DNA from: Pandoraea pneumonica
GTDB taxonomy: Bacteria; Pseudomonadota; Gammaproteobacteria; Burkholderiales; Burkholderiaceae
Assembly: GCF_902459645.1 (NCBI RefSeq)
Contig: NZ_CABPSK010000002.1
Span: 310,001-374,000 of the forward strand
DNA: 64,000 nucleotides
Direction: 5' to 3'
The position numbers and the translations under genes were made by a program. Shown here piece by piece: positions 12,298 to 20,930 of this stretch. Each line of letters opens with the position of its first letter. Position 1 is the stretch's first letter. A model generated the notes under the pieces. That model made no database searches. It was not told the origin of the DNA and worked only from the letters and a program-made list of their open reading frames with translations.

Positions 12298-12858
12298 CTA
12301 GTCGTTGCCGCTCGTCAGTTGTGCTGCCATCGGCACGTAAAGCTGAACACGGGGATCGCGTGCGGCGACGTCCTGCGCAATCTGCACCGATCGACTAGGC
12401 ACCACAGCGAGCCAGCGACGCGCCGGATGCTTCTCTAACGCCACCGCATGCATAGCCAGCGGTGCGATGCCCATTTGCGCCAACACGTCGGGGCCGTGCG
12501 CGCTCACGGCGAGGCGTTCGTTCATGCCAACCGCCGGTGCAAGTCCGATATCGCTGTAGAGATTACGGTGCCAGTCGGTGATGTGCTGCTGCCACTTCGC
12601 GAAATTACCGCCGCCTTTCTGGCGATATGCATCGCTCGTCAGTACGTCGAGGTTATCGACCGTATGGAGGGCCAGATAGACCGGGCAGCCTTCGCTGATC
12701 TCGCTGATCGCCTTGAAGCGTTGCGACGTGTGAAAGCCACTCACGGAGATCAGGGCGGGCAGCTTTTCAAGGCTGTAGAAGTCGTTCCATTCGGCTTCGC
12801 TGGCCGGATCGGCGAAGCTGCATTCGACGGTGTAGATCATTGGGTGGCCCATGTTCAT
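12298..12858 (-). CDS. Unknown protein, possible duplicated dimeric alpha/beta-barrel
   Basis: I do not recognise a named family. The 186-residue product starts MNMGHPMIYTVECSF; the second Met (12840) is the more natural start because MIYTVEC begins a beta strand. The pattern strand-EAEWNDFYSLEKLPALISVSGFHTSQRFK resembles EthD/stress-responsive alpha-beta barrels. The second half, ending in WLAVVPSRSVQIAQDVAARDPRVQLYVP, could be a second barrel unit. It is 17 nt upstream of the MBL-fold hydrolase and divergent from a LysR regulator, so these three probably form one regulated degradative unit. Function is unknown. Confidence 0.75.
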   Translation of the reverse strand: MNMGHPMIYTVECSFADPASEAEWNDFYSLEKLPALISVSGFHTSQRFKAISEISEGCPVYLALHTVDNLDVLTSDAYRQKGGGNFAKWQQHITDWHRNLYSDIGLAPAVGMNERLAVSAHGPDVLAQMGIAPLAMHAVALEKHPARRWLAVVPSRSVQIAQDVAARDPRVQLYVPMAAQLTSGND

Positions 12859-12965
12859 TGCATGAACGTAATGCTAAGCTGGCCGTTCTCGCCAATAAAT
12901 CGATATAAAGTCAGCCTTCAGTGACATTTGCTCAAGCTGATAACACCCCCATCGACGACCCGCCC

Positions 12966-13874
12966 ATGCGACGCAAGATTCCCAGTAATGCCGCCCTTCA
13001 GGCTTTCGAGGCCGCGGCACGACACGGCAGCTTCGCCCGGGCCGCCGACGAGTTGGCGTTGACGGAAGGCGCCGTCAGTCGGCAGATTGCGCGGCTGGAA
13101 GCGTTTCTGGGCGTCGCCTTGTTCGAGCGCTCCGGAAATCGCGTGCGACTGGCGCCCAACGGCACGCGTTACGCGGCACAAGTTCGCGAGATTCTCGAGC
13201 GGTTGGAGCGCGACAGCCTGTATCTGATGGGCCAGTCGATCGAGGGCGCGAGCATCGACATCGCGGCGATTCCCACCTTCGCGACGCGCTGGCTGATTCC
13301 TCGGCTCAAGCGCTTTCAACAGGCGTATCCCAACGTCACCGTGCACATCGCGGAACGTATGGAGCCATTTCTTCTCGCCGACAGCGGTTTCGACGCCGCG
13401 ATTCATTTCGAGCATCCGGCGTGGGCGGGCATGCATCGATACCCCTTGCTGGAAGAAGTACTTGTGCCGGTGTGCAGCCCAGCGCTTTTGGCCGAGGCTG
13501 GCGAGAACCCATCGCTCGACGCACTGCCTCGTCTACACCGGCGGCAGAACCCGGACGCGTGGCAGCTTTACGCGCAGGAGACCGGCATCACGCTCGCCAA
13601 TTCGGCGGTTGGCGCGCGTTACGACCTTCATTCCATGCTGATCGAAGCGGCGCTTGCCGGGTTGGGCGTGGCGTTGGTGCCGCGCTTGTACATTGGCGCC
13701 GAGCTTGCGCAAGGCCGACTCGTGGCGCCTTGGCCGGACGGTAAAGCGATTACCAAACACTTTTGCCTCGTGCTTCCTGAGCCGGTCGAGTTGAGCGCGA
13801 AGCCGGTGCAGGCGTTTGCGAAGTGGGTGATCGACGAAGCGCGGGGCGCCGCCCCCGACCCCCTCATTCAATAA
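12966..13874 (+). CDS. LysR-family transcriptional regulator (GcvA-like)
   Basis: About 302 residues from MRRKIPSNAALQAFEAAARH. The N-terminal winged helix-turn-helix reads GSFARAADELALTEGAVSRQIARLE, and the body is a periplasmic-binding-protein-like effector domain with the GcvA-group NPDAWQLYAQETG segment. A GTG at 12921 in frame would add 15 residues, but the family normally begins at the ATG chosen. It is divergent from the unknown barrel protein and the MBL-fold hydrolase at 11432-12858 and probably regulates them. The gap to the next gene is 71 bp, without a clear terminator. Confidence 0.9.
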   Translation: MRRKIPSNAALQAFEAAARHGSFARAADELALTEGAVSRQIARLEAFLGVALFERSGNRVRLAPNGTRYAAQVREILERLERDSLYLMGQSIEGASIDIAAIPTFATRWLIPRLKRFQQAYPNVTVHIAERMEPFLLADSGFDAAIHFEHPAWAGMHRYPLLEEVLVPVCSPALLAEAGENPSLDALPRLHRRQNPDAWQLYAQETGITLANSAVGARYDLHSMLIEAALAGLGVALVPRLYIGAELAQGRLVAPWPDGKAITKHFCLVLPEPVELSAKPVQAFAKWVIDEARGAAPDPLIQ

Positions 13875-13945
13875 TTTCTCCCGACACCTGCATCCGTTGG
13901 TGGTCCTCGCTCGTATAGAGGCTAAACACCGCCAACGGAGCTCGT

Positions 13946-14791
13946 ATGCTGTTCGCTGTTGCCCTTGCGTACGCCGGACTGATCGCCGCCTTTAGCGCGG
14001 CGTGGCTGCGCCAATTGCGCACGCGCAATGCCGGTATGGTCGATCCGGTGTGGGCGGCGTCGTTGGCGGGTGTCGCGGTGCTGGCGGCGGCGCTGGGGAC
14101 GGGCGCTACCGTCAATCGCGTGTTTGTGGCGTTGGCGGGGGGGCTCTGGGGGCTGCGTCTCGCCCTCCATCTCTGGCAGCGCAACCACGGCAAGCCGGAA
14201 GACCCGCGTTACCGCCAGTTCCGTGAGCAATGGGGCGACGCGGCGAATCGCAACATGTTCTGGTTCTTCCAGTTGCAAGCGGCGATCTCGATGGCGTTGT
14301 CGATCGCATTCTTCCTCCCGGCGTTTCAGGCCGAAGCCCCGTCGCGGATCGCCCTCATCGCCGCCGCCGCGATTTGGCTGATCGCACTCACCGGCGAAGC
14401 CTCGGCCGACCGGCAACTTCGGCGATTTGTTGCCGACCCCGCGCATCGCGGGCAAGTCTGCCAGTCGGGCTGGTGGCGTTACTCGCGCCACCCGAATTAC
14501 TTCTTCGAATGTGTGCACTGGTGCGCCTATGCGGTGTTGTCGCTCGGCATGCCGTGGGGCTGGCTGACGCTGGTGCCGCCAGTGCTCATGGCAGTGCTGT
14601 TGCTGAAGATATCGGGCGTGCCGATGCTCGAAGCCCGCCTCGTCAAAACCCGCCCCGGGTATGGCGAGTACATGCGCACCACCAGCGCGCTGGTGCCATG
14701 GCCACCGAAGGCACCGCGCCGGAACATCACGCCCTCGCCCCCTTCCCCGCCTGCTCCCCCAGCACCGCCCACCTCAGGCAGCCGATCATGA
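13946..14791 (+). CDS. DUF1295 / steroid 5-alpha-reductase-like membrane protein
   Basis: A 281-residue membrane protein with about six hydrophobic segments. The C-terminal half has the family signature GWWRYSRHPNYFFECVHWCAYAV (split here), then RPGYGEYMRTTSALVPWPPK, as in DUF1295 proteins and related lipid reductases and methyltransferases. A GGAG element precedes the ATG. It opens the lipid operon, and its stop overlaps the start of the next gene in an ATGA, so translation is coupled. In comparable clusters DUF1295 accompanies cyclopropane or furan fatty acid genes. It may reduce or modify a membrane lipid intermediate; this is inference from context. Confidence 0.9.
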   Translation: MLFAVALAYAGLIAAFSAAWLRQLRTRNAGMVDPVWAASLAGVAVLAAALGTGATVNRVFVALAGGLWGLRLALHLWQRNHGKPEDPRYRQFREQWGDAANRNMFWFFQLQAAISMALSIAFFLPAFQAEAPSRIALIAAAAIWLIALTGEASADRQLRRFVADPAHRGQVCQSGWWRYSRHPNYFFECVHWCAYAVLSLGMPWGWLTLVPPVLMAVLLLKISGVPMLEARLVKTRPGYGEYMRTTSALVPWPPKAPRRNITPSPPSPPAPPAPPTSGSRS

Positions 14792-15960
14792 CCGCCCCTC
14801 CGTCCACTCATCCTTCGCAGGAGACCGCCCCGATGTCTGCGATTCCCACGACCGCCTCGCCGTCACCCACCCGCACGCCGGTGCCGACACCCGGCGAGTC
14901 GGGGCTGATCCACCTTTGCGAACAGGGGCTGGTGCCCGACGTGCTGTTGCGCGCTGGCATGCGCTCGCTCATCCGCCAGCGCCTACGCGACGAGCATGCC
15001 CGCGACGCCGAGCGCAGCACACAAGCCCTCGAAGCGCTCATCGCCGAATTACGCACGAGCCCCATCGCTATCGAAACGACTGCGGCGAACACCCAGCATT
15101 ACGAAGTCCCGAGCGACTTCTTTGCGGTGCATCTCGGCCCCGCGATGAAGTACTCGTGCTGCCTTTACCCCACGGGTGAAGAGACGCTCGAACAGGCAGA
15201 ACACGCCATGCTGACGTGCTACGCCGAGCGCGCGGGCATCGCAGACGGTCAACGCATCCTCGATCTCGGCTGCGGCTGGGGATCGCTCTCGCTATGGCTG
15301 GCGGCCCACTTCCCGAGTGCACAAATTGTTGGCCTGTCGAATTCCGCGAGCCAACGTCATCACATCGAGACGGTTGCGGCACGGCGTGGCCTGACCAATC
15401 TGCACATCGTCACCGGCAACGTCGTCGATTTCGAATTCGATCGCCAAACGCCTGCGGGTTTCGACCGCGTGCTCTCTATCGAAATGTTCGAGCACATGAA
15501 GAACTACGGCGCGTTGCTTGCCAGAATCGCCGGTTGGCTCAACGACGACGGCAAGCTGTTCGTGCATCTCTTCGCGCATCGACATCTCGCCTATCACTTC
15601 GAGAACAAGCACGGCTCCGACTGGATGTCGCGGCACTTTTTTACCGGCGGCACCATGCCGTCGGCCGATCTGTTGCTGCGCTTTCAAGACGACCTGCGCG
15701 TCACGCATCAATGGTGGTTAAGCGGACGGCATTACGAACGCACGGCCAATCAATGGCTGGCGTCGCTCGACGCGTCTCGTGACCGGGTGCTGCCGATTCT
15801 CGAACTCTGCTATGGCCCGCATGCGCGTATCTGGCTGCAACGTTGGCGCATGTTCTACATGGCCGTCGCCGAGTTGTTCGGCTACGCAAAAGGCAGCGAG
15901 TGGGGCGTGGCGCACTACCTGTTCGAGAAAGCTGGCGCAGCACGCCACGTGTCGGCATAA
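14788..15960 (+). CDS. CFA-synthase-family SAM methyltransferase, coclaurine-methyltransferase-like branch
   Basis: A 390-residue protein if started at the ATGA overlap with DUF1295; a later ATG at 14833 behind CAGGAGACC is an equally good start. The SAM-binding motif ILDLGCGWGSLSLWLA is clear. The region DWMSRHFFTGGTMPSADLLL and the segment WWLSGRHYERTANQWL resemble plant coclaurine N-methyltransferases and bacterial relatives more than classic cyclopropane synthase. The first 60 residues are Ser/Thr/Pro-rich and probably disordered. It likely methylates an unsaturated fatty acyl chain. An in-frame extension to 14230 is rejected because it runs across DUF1295. Confidence 0.9.
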   Translation: MTAPPSTHPSQETAPMSAIPTTASPSPTRTPVPTPGESGLIHLCEQGLVPDVLLRAGMRSLIRQRLRDEHARDAERSTQALEALIAELRTSPIAIETTAANTQHYEVPSDFFAVHLGPAMKYSCCLYPTGEETLEQAEHAMLTCYAERAGIADGQRILDLGCGWGSLSLWLAAHFPSAQIVGLSNSASQRHHIETVAARRGLTNLHIVTGNVVDFEFDRQTPAGFDRVLSIEMFEHMKNYGALLARIAGWLNDDGKLFVHLFAHRHLAYHFENKHGSDWMSRHFFTGGTMPSADLLLRFQDDLRVTHQWWLSGRHYERTANQWLASLDASRDRVLPILELCYGPHARIWLQRWRMFYMAVAELFGYAKGSEWGVAHYLFEKAGAARHVSA

Positions 15961-15975
15961 CGACGAGAGCACCCC

Positions 15976-17295
15976 ATGAACGCGCCCGTTGCCCCCCTCG
16001 CTCCCGGTAGCCGAATCGCCGTCGTCGGCGCTGGCATCGCCGGTCTCGCGAGCGCTTACCTGCTAAAGCGGAAATACCGCGTCACGCTCTTCGAAGCGGC
16101 GAACTACGCGGGCGGCCATTCGCACACTGTCGACGTAACACTCGACGGCACCACTGCGCCGGTCGACACCGGCTTTCTCGTTTTCAACGACCGCACGTAT
16201 CCCAATCTTCTGGCACTGTTCGATGAACTGGGCGTGCGTGCCATTGCAAGCGACATGTCGTTTTCCGTCTCGGTGAACGATGGCGATCTGGAATGGGCGG
16301 GCACGAATCTGAACACCGTTTTCGCGCAACGGCACAATCTCTATTCGCCGAGTTTTCTGGGCATGTTGCGCGATATCTTGCGCTTTAACGCGTCGGCAGA
16401 ACGTCATCTACACACCGCCGAACGCGAACGCCATTCCGTTGGCGAGTTGCTGTCGGCGAACGGCTACGGGCAACCTTTCCAGCATCACTATCTGCTGCCG
16501 ATGGCCGCGGCAATCTGGTCGAGCCGCGCCGCCGACATCCTGCACTTTCCCGCCGCTACATTCCTGCGCTTCTGTTTGAATCACGCGCTGCTGCAAGTGA
16601 ATCATCGCCCGCAATGGAAGACGGTCGCGGGTGGCGCGCGCGATTATGTGGAACGCATCGTCGCCACGCTCGATGACGTGCGTCTGCGCACCCCTGTGCG
16701 CAGCATTCAACGCAATGCCGATGGCGTCACGCTGATGTTCGATGACGAATCGCCGCAACGCTACGACGCGGTCGTGCTTGCCGGTCATGCGCCCGACACG
16801 CTTCGCTTGCTCGCCGACGCCGATCCGCAAGAGCGAAGCACGTTAGGTGCCATTCGCTACCAGCCCAACAGAGCGGTCTTGCACACCGACGCGCGGTTGC
16901 TGCCGCGCCGTCAGCGTGTCTGGTCCGCATGGAACTACTTGAGCAAGACGAGCGCCGCGCAAACGGCCAATCAAGAGAACACGCAATCGCCCGTTTGCGT
17001 GAGCTACTTGCTCAATCAACTGCAAGCGTTGCCCTTTCAGACGCCGGTGATCGTCACGCTCAATCCGATGGAGGAACCGGCGCCACACGCAACGTTGGGC
17101 CGCTACGCGTACGAACACCCGCTGCTCGATCTGGCTGCCGTCGATGCGCAGGCGCGTTTGCCTGAGCTTCAAGGCCAACGACGCACGTGGTTTGCGGGTG
17201 CGTGGACGGGTTACGGTTTTCACGAAGATGGCTTGAAGTCTGCGCTGCGCGTCGCGCGCGACTTCGGCGTCTCACCGCAGTGGGCGAAGCTATGA
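15976..17295 (+). CDS. FAD-dependent amine-oxidase-family protein of the CFA/furan fatty acid cluster
   Basis: A 439-residue flavoprotein. The dinucleotide-binding motif RIAVVGAGIAGLASAYLL is near residue 15, and the family stretch VDTGFLVFNDRTYPNLLALF follows, typical of flavin amine oxidases placed beside DUF1365 and CFA synthase. The C-terminal FAD contact region reads TWFAGAWTGYGFHEDGLKSA. In Rhodobacter sphaeroides, genes of this kind are needed for furan fatty acid formation in the singlet-oxygen response. A desaturase or oxidase acting on an acyl chain is therefore a reasonable inference. It begins 15 nt after the methyltransferase and overlaps DUF1365 by ATGA. Confidence 0.9.
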   Translation: MNAPVAPLAPGSRIAVVGAGIAGLASAYLLKRKYRVTLFEAANYAGGHSHTVDVTLDGTTAPVDTGFLVFNDRTYPNLLALFDELGVRAIASDMSFSVSVNDGDLEWAGTNLNTVFAQRHNLYSPSFLGMLRDILRFNASAERHLHTAERERHSVGELLSANGYGQPFQHHYLLPMAAAIWSSRAADILHFPAATFLRFCLNHALLQVNHRPQWKTVAGGARDYVERIVATLDDVRLRTPVRSIQRNADGVTLMFDDESPQRYDAVVLAGHAPDTLRLLADADPQERSTLGAIRYQPNRAVLHTDARLLPRRQRVWSAWNYLSKTSAAQTANQENTQSPVCVSYLLNQLQALPFQTPVIVTLNPMEEPAPHATLGRYAYEHPLLDLAAVDAQARLPELQGQRRTWFAGAWTGYGFHEDGLKSALRVARDFGVSPQWAKL

Positions 17296-18092
17296 AGACG
17301 CTCGACTTCCGCGATGGCCCAGCGGCCTATCTACTGCGTGGCAACGTGAGGCATGCGCGTTTGCGTCCAGCCCATCACGGGTTCGAATACCCGCTCTTTC
17401 AGATCGTCTGCGATGTCGACCGTCTGGGCGAATCCACACGATGGTGGTTCAGTGCCGACCGTTGGCGTCCGCTGTCGATATCCCCGCGCGATTACGGTCC
17501 GCGCGATGGCAGCGCCCTAGCGCCATGGATGCGCGCGCAGCTAGCCGAGGCGGGTATTCCTGCGGACGGGCCGATCTGGCTGCAAACCATCCCACGTCTC
17601 GCAGGCTACGCATTCAATCCCGTGAGCTTTTGGTATTGCCATGACCGCCATGGTGATCTGCGCGCGCTATACGCGGATGTGCAAAACACTTTCGGTGAGC
17701 ACCATGGATACCTGCTGAGCGCGCCCGGGCACATGGCCATTCTGAACGGCACGATTTTGCGATGTCGGAAGACGTTTCACGTGTCGCCATTTTGCGACGT
17801 CGAAGGGCACTACGAATTCCGCGCGCGCCGTTACAAGCAAAACCTGTCGGTGTCGATCGATTACTTCGACGGCGACGAAGTTTTGCTGCGCACAGCGATC
17901 GACATGCAAGCAGAGCCGCTCACGGGGCGAAGCGCGCTGCGTGCCGTGATGGCGCTGCCGCTCAATGCCATCAACGTTGTCGTGCGCATCCATTGGCAAG
18001 CACTGCGTCTGCTGCGCAAGCGCGTGCCTTTCTACGGCAAGACGCCGCCGACTCACCCCCTTCCACCCGCCGATCATGAGGTCAGATCATGA
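17292..18092 (+). CDS. DUF1365 family protein
   Basis: A 266-residue protein beginning MKTLDFRDGPAAYLLRGNVR. DUF1365 hallmarks are the HARLRPAHHGFEYPLF start, YAFNPVSFWYCHD and ADVQNTFGEHHGYLL; the KTFHVSPFCDVEGHYEFR segment is strongly conserved in the family. No enzymatic activity is firmly known, but it occurs almost always beside a flavin amine oxidase and a CFA-family methyltransferase, as here. The start at 17292 overlaps the upstream stop in ATGA, and its own stop overlaps the next ATG in the same way. An in-frame extension to 17187 was rejected. Confidence 0.93.
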   Translation: MKTLDFRDGPAAYLLRGNVRHARLRPAHHGFEYPLFQIVCDVDRLGESTRWWFSADRWRPLSISPRDYGPRDGSALAPWMRAQLAEAGIPADGPIWLQTIPRLAGYAFNPVSFWYCHDRHGDLRALYADVQNTFGEHHGYLLSAPGHMAILNGTILRCRKTFHVSPFCDVEGHYEFRARRYKQNLSVSIDYFDGDEVLLRTAIDMQAEPLTGRSALRAVMALPLNAINVVVRIHWQALRLLRKRVPFYGKTPPTHPLPPADHEVRS

Positions 18093-19300
18093 TGCCGATT
18101 CGCTTGTTCTCGCCGCATTCGGCGATCCCCTTATCGGCACGCCTTTTCTTGCGGCTGCTCGAACGCATTCGCGTCGGGCATCTGACACTGATCGCCCCTG
18201 ACGGCACGCAGCACGTCTTCGGGGATCCCCACACCTCGCCGGGCGCGACGTTGCAGATTCACGACTGGCGTGCGTGCCGACGCATCGTGCAAGCGGGCGA
18301 TATTGGCTTCGCCGAAGCCTATCGCGCGAAATGGGTCGAATCGCCAGACTTGATCGCGCTGCTGCGTCTTGCCATCCGCAATCAATCGAGCGTGTCGCAA
18401 ACGCTCACCGGTTCTCGGCTTGCGCAGCTTTGGTACCAACTGCGGCATCGTCTGCGCCCAAACACGCGCAGCGGAAGCCGTCGCAACATTCACGCGCACT
18501 ACGATCTCGGCAATCGTTTCTACGGCCTTTGGCTCGATGACACATGGACGTATTCGAGCGCGCTATTCGGTGACGATGAGCACCGCTCGCTGGCCGATGC
18601 ACAAACGGCGAAGTACCAGCACATCGTCGAGACGCTGGCGCTACGTCCGGGCGCCCGCGTGCTGGAGATTGGGTGCGGTTGGGGCGGGTTTGCCGTACAC
18701 GCGGCGCGACAAGGCATTCATGTGCAAGGTGTGACGATTTCGCAGGCGCAGTACGAGATTGCGCAGCAACGTATCGCACAGGAGGGACTCGGCGCGTTCG
18801 CTGAAATAGCGCTGATGGACTATCGAGATTTGCAGGGTGAGTTCGATGCCGTCGTGTCGATTGAGATGTTCGAAGCGGTTGGCGAATCGTTTTGGCCGAC
18901 TTACTTTGCCACGTTAAAACGGTGCCTGAAGCCGGGTGGCCGAGCGTTGGTGCAGTCGATCACCATCGATGACGCCGCGTTCGCAGCCTACCGCGCGTCG
19001 AGCGACTTCATTCGGGAATTCATCTTCCCGGGCGGCATGTTGCCAAGTGTCGAGCGATTCATTCAAGCGGCGAGCCGCGCTGCAATGCACGCCGAAGTCA
19101 CGCTGTCGTTCGGGCGAGACTACGCGCGAACGCTAAGCCTCTGGCGCTCTGCGTTCGATGCAAAACTCGATGCCGTTCGCGCCCAAGGTTTCGACGACAT
19201 CTTCATCCGAACGTGGCAGTTGTACTTGCAATACTGCGAGGCTGCGTTCATGGAGCGGCGCATCGACGTGCGGCACTTCCTTGTGAGTGTGCCGAGTTGA
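18089..19300 (+). CDS. Cyclopropane-fatty-acyl-phospholipid synthase family protein
   Basis: A 403-residue protein with an N-terminal lipid-interacting region (GHLTLIAPDGTQHVFGD) and a C-terminal SAM methyltransferase domain. Visible motifs are NIHAHYDLGNRFYGLWLD, TWTYSSALF, VLEIGCGWGGFAVHAARQG and IEMFEAVGESFW, then FIREFIFPGGMLPS. These match cyclopropane fatty acid synthases of the second, non-Cfa branch common beside DUF1365. It is the second CFA-family enzyme in this operon, so it may use a different acyl substrate or product from the first. Start by ATGA overlap with DUF1365. Confidence 0.93.
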   Translation: MMPIRLFSPHSAIPLSARLFLRLLERIRVGHLTLIAPDGTQHVFGDPHTSPGATLQIHDWRACRRIVQAGDIGFAEAYRAKWVESPDLIALLRLAIRNQSSVSQTLTGSRLAQLWYQLRHRLRPNTRSGSRRNIHAHYDLGNRFYGLWLDDTWTYSSALFGDDEHRSLADAQTAKYQHIVETLALRPGARVLEIGCGWGGFAVHAARQGIHVQGVTISQAQYEIAQQRIAQEGLGAFAEIALMDYRDLQGEFDAVVSIEMFEAVGESFWPTYFATLKRCLKPGGRALVQSITIDDAAFAAYRASSDFIREFIFPGGMLPSVERFIQAASRAAMHAEVTLSFGRDYARTLSLWRSAFDAKLDAVRAQGFDDIFIRTWQLYLQYCEAAFMERRIDVRHFLVSVPS

Positions 19301-19366
19301 TATGCGACCGCACCGCGCGCGCAACGTCGCGCGCCCCGCATCGACGGCAGTCACGAGGGCGGCGCG

Positions 19367-19894
19367 GTGACACGCATCGCATCCGGCTCGCAAGCGGCCG
19401 TCTACGCTATCGCCGGTCAGATTGGCTGGTTCGCGTGCGTACTGGGCGCGGCGCACGATAAGGCTTGGAGCGGCGCGCTCGCGGTCGCGCTCTTGGCTTT
19501 GGTTCACCTATGCGTCGTACGCGACAGACGGCGCGCGATGTTGCTGCTGTGCATCGTGACGCTCTGTGGCTGGCTTTGGGAGTGCGGCGTGATGCGCACG
19601 GGATGGGTGAAGTATCCGAGCGGTGCAATCACTGGCTACGCCCCCTACTGGATGGCAGCACTCTGGATGCTTTTCGCGTTGCAGATCAACCCAGTGTTTC
19701 ACTGGCTGCGCACCCGATGGCGGCTTGCGGCGCTGCTGGGCGGTGTTGCTGGGCCGCTGTCGTTTCGCGCAGGTGCGGCGTTGGGGGCCGTTCAACTCGT
19801 CGATCCATTCGCAGCTTTGTTGCTGATTGCCGCCGGGTGGATCGTATGGCTACCGGCGCTTGTCTGGTTCGGCAAGCGGCTGGACGATGCGTGA
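19367..19894 (+). CDS. DUF2878 membrane protein
   Basis: A 175-residue, very hydrophobic protein with about five membrane segments, starting at a GTG (MTRIASGSQAAVYAIAGQIG). The signature GWLWECGVMRTGWVKYPSG and the APYWMAALWMLFA helix are those of DUF2878, a family that travels with CFA synthase, DUF1365 and flavin oxidase genes. It is the last gene of the operon, 66 nt after the second methyltransferase, and converges on an AraC-type gene 33 bp away. No biochemical role is known; a membrane partner or flippase-like helper is only a guess. Confidence 0.85.
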   Translation: MTRIASGSQAAVYAIAGQIGWFACVLGAAHDKAWSGALAVALLALVHLCVVRDRRRAMLLLCIVTLCGWLWECGVMRTGWVKYPSGAITGYAPYWMAALWMLFALQINPVFHWLRTRWRLAALLGGVAGPLSFRAGAALGAVQLVDPFAALLLIAAGWIVWLPALVWFGKRLDDA

Positions 19895-19927
19895 CGCAGG
19901 GTCTGTCCAGCCGATGCCGCGTTGCGC

Positions 19928-20764
19928 TTACCGTGCCTTCACGGGCAACCAAATTTCGAGCGAACCAGTACCGGCAACCGGATCGAAATCTTCGCTGTAG
20001 CGCTCGAAGTCGGGGGCATCCGCTGCGTCCATACCCGAGGCGGGCAGCCACTGATGCCAGATGGTGTAGACCGTCTGATGCAGCAAGGAGATATGCCCCT
20101 TGTGCTCAAACACCGCGTACTGCACGGGCGCGAGCGCCACGCATCGAAACGCGTCGGGCAAACGGTCGCGACGGCTCACTTCCACGCCGGCGATGTACTC
20201 GAAGCTGCCCTCGCCGTCGGGGTTGCAGCACACGCCGTAAGTGGCGTCGCTCACCTGATCGGGGATATTTCGAAAGTACGGATTAAAGGCTTCCCAAAGC
20301 GCCGGAATGCCTTCGTTGGTCGCGAAGGTGAAGCGGCTGCTCAGCCCGGCAATCCAGCGCGATTGGCCGGTTTCGAAGCGTGGCGGGGCGAGGTCGATGA
20401 ACTTCACGTCTTTCATGCGTAAAGGCTCCACAAGTCTGAGTCCGTCCAGAGTGCGCCTGTCGCGTAACCGCTCGGGTGTCAGACCGAAGCCGTCGGCAAA
20501 GGCACGTGTAAACGCCTCGTGAGACCCATACCCGGCATCGAGCGCGACAGTGAGAATGCCGGGCGCATGCTCGACCAGTGTCTGTGCCGCGCGCGTCAGG
20601 CGCCGGGCCCGTACGTAACGCATCACAGACCAGCCCGTCGCGATGGCAAACAGCCGTGAGATGGCGAAGCGCGACATGCCGCTGGCGCGAGCAATATCAT
20701 CGAGCGTGAGTTCGCCGCTTAGCTGAATCTCGATATACCAAAGGGCTTTTCCTACCGGGGTCAT
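19928..20764 (-). CDS. AraC-family regulator with GyrI-like effector domain
   Basis: A 278-residue protein starting MTPVGKALWYIEIQLSGELT. The N-terminal third has two AraC helix-turn-helix units (LDDIARASGMSRFAISRLF and LTVALDAGYGSHEAFTRAF). The remainder is a GyrI/SoxS-Rob-type small-molecule-binding domain ending in DPVAGTGSLEIWLPVKAR. The order (DNA-binding first, effector domain last) is that of Rob-like regulators. It faces away from the thioesterase gene, with 166 bp between them, so it may control that gene or itself. It converges on the lipid operon. Confidence 0.92.
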   Translation of the reverse strand: MTPVGKALWYIEIQLSGELTLDDIARASGMSRFAISRLFAIATGWSVMRYVRARRLTRAAQTLVEHAPGILTVALDAGYGSHEAFTRAFADGFGLTPERLRDRRTLDGLRLVEPLRMKDVKFIDLAPPRFETGQSRWIAGLSSRFTFATNEGIPALWEAFNPYFRNIPDQVSDATYGVCCNPDGEGSFEYIAGVEVSRRDRLPDAFRCVALAPVQYAVFEHKGHISLLHQTVYTIWHQWLPASGMDAADAPDFERYSEDFDPVAGTGSLEIWLPVKAR

Positions 20765-20930
20765 AGCGTTTCCGAGAGCGTGTGGGCGGACTATAAGCAC
20801 TTCGCGCGACACGCATTTGATCGTTCTTGCGCGCCTGCTAACTTTGAGCGTTTCGCGCGCGCGCAATGGCGGGTAGTCTTCCATGCAGTGCGGTAATCGG
20901 CAATGGTCCCCCCGACAGGAAACGAAGAAG

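Noticed and set aside
14230-14787. Long N-terminal extension of the first CFA-family methyltransferase
   Set aside because: It runs in another frame through the DUF1295 gene; the ATGA overlap at 14788 or the RBS-backed ATG at 14833 is a better start.
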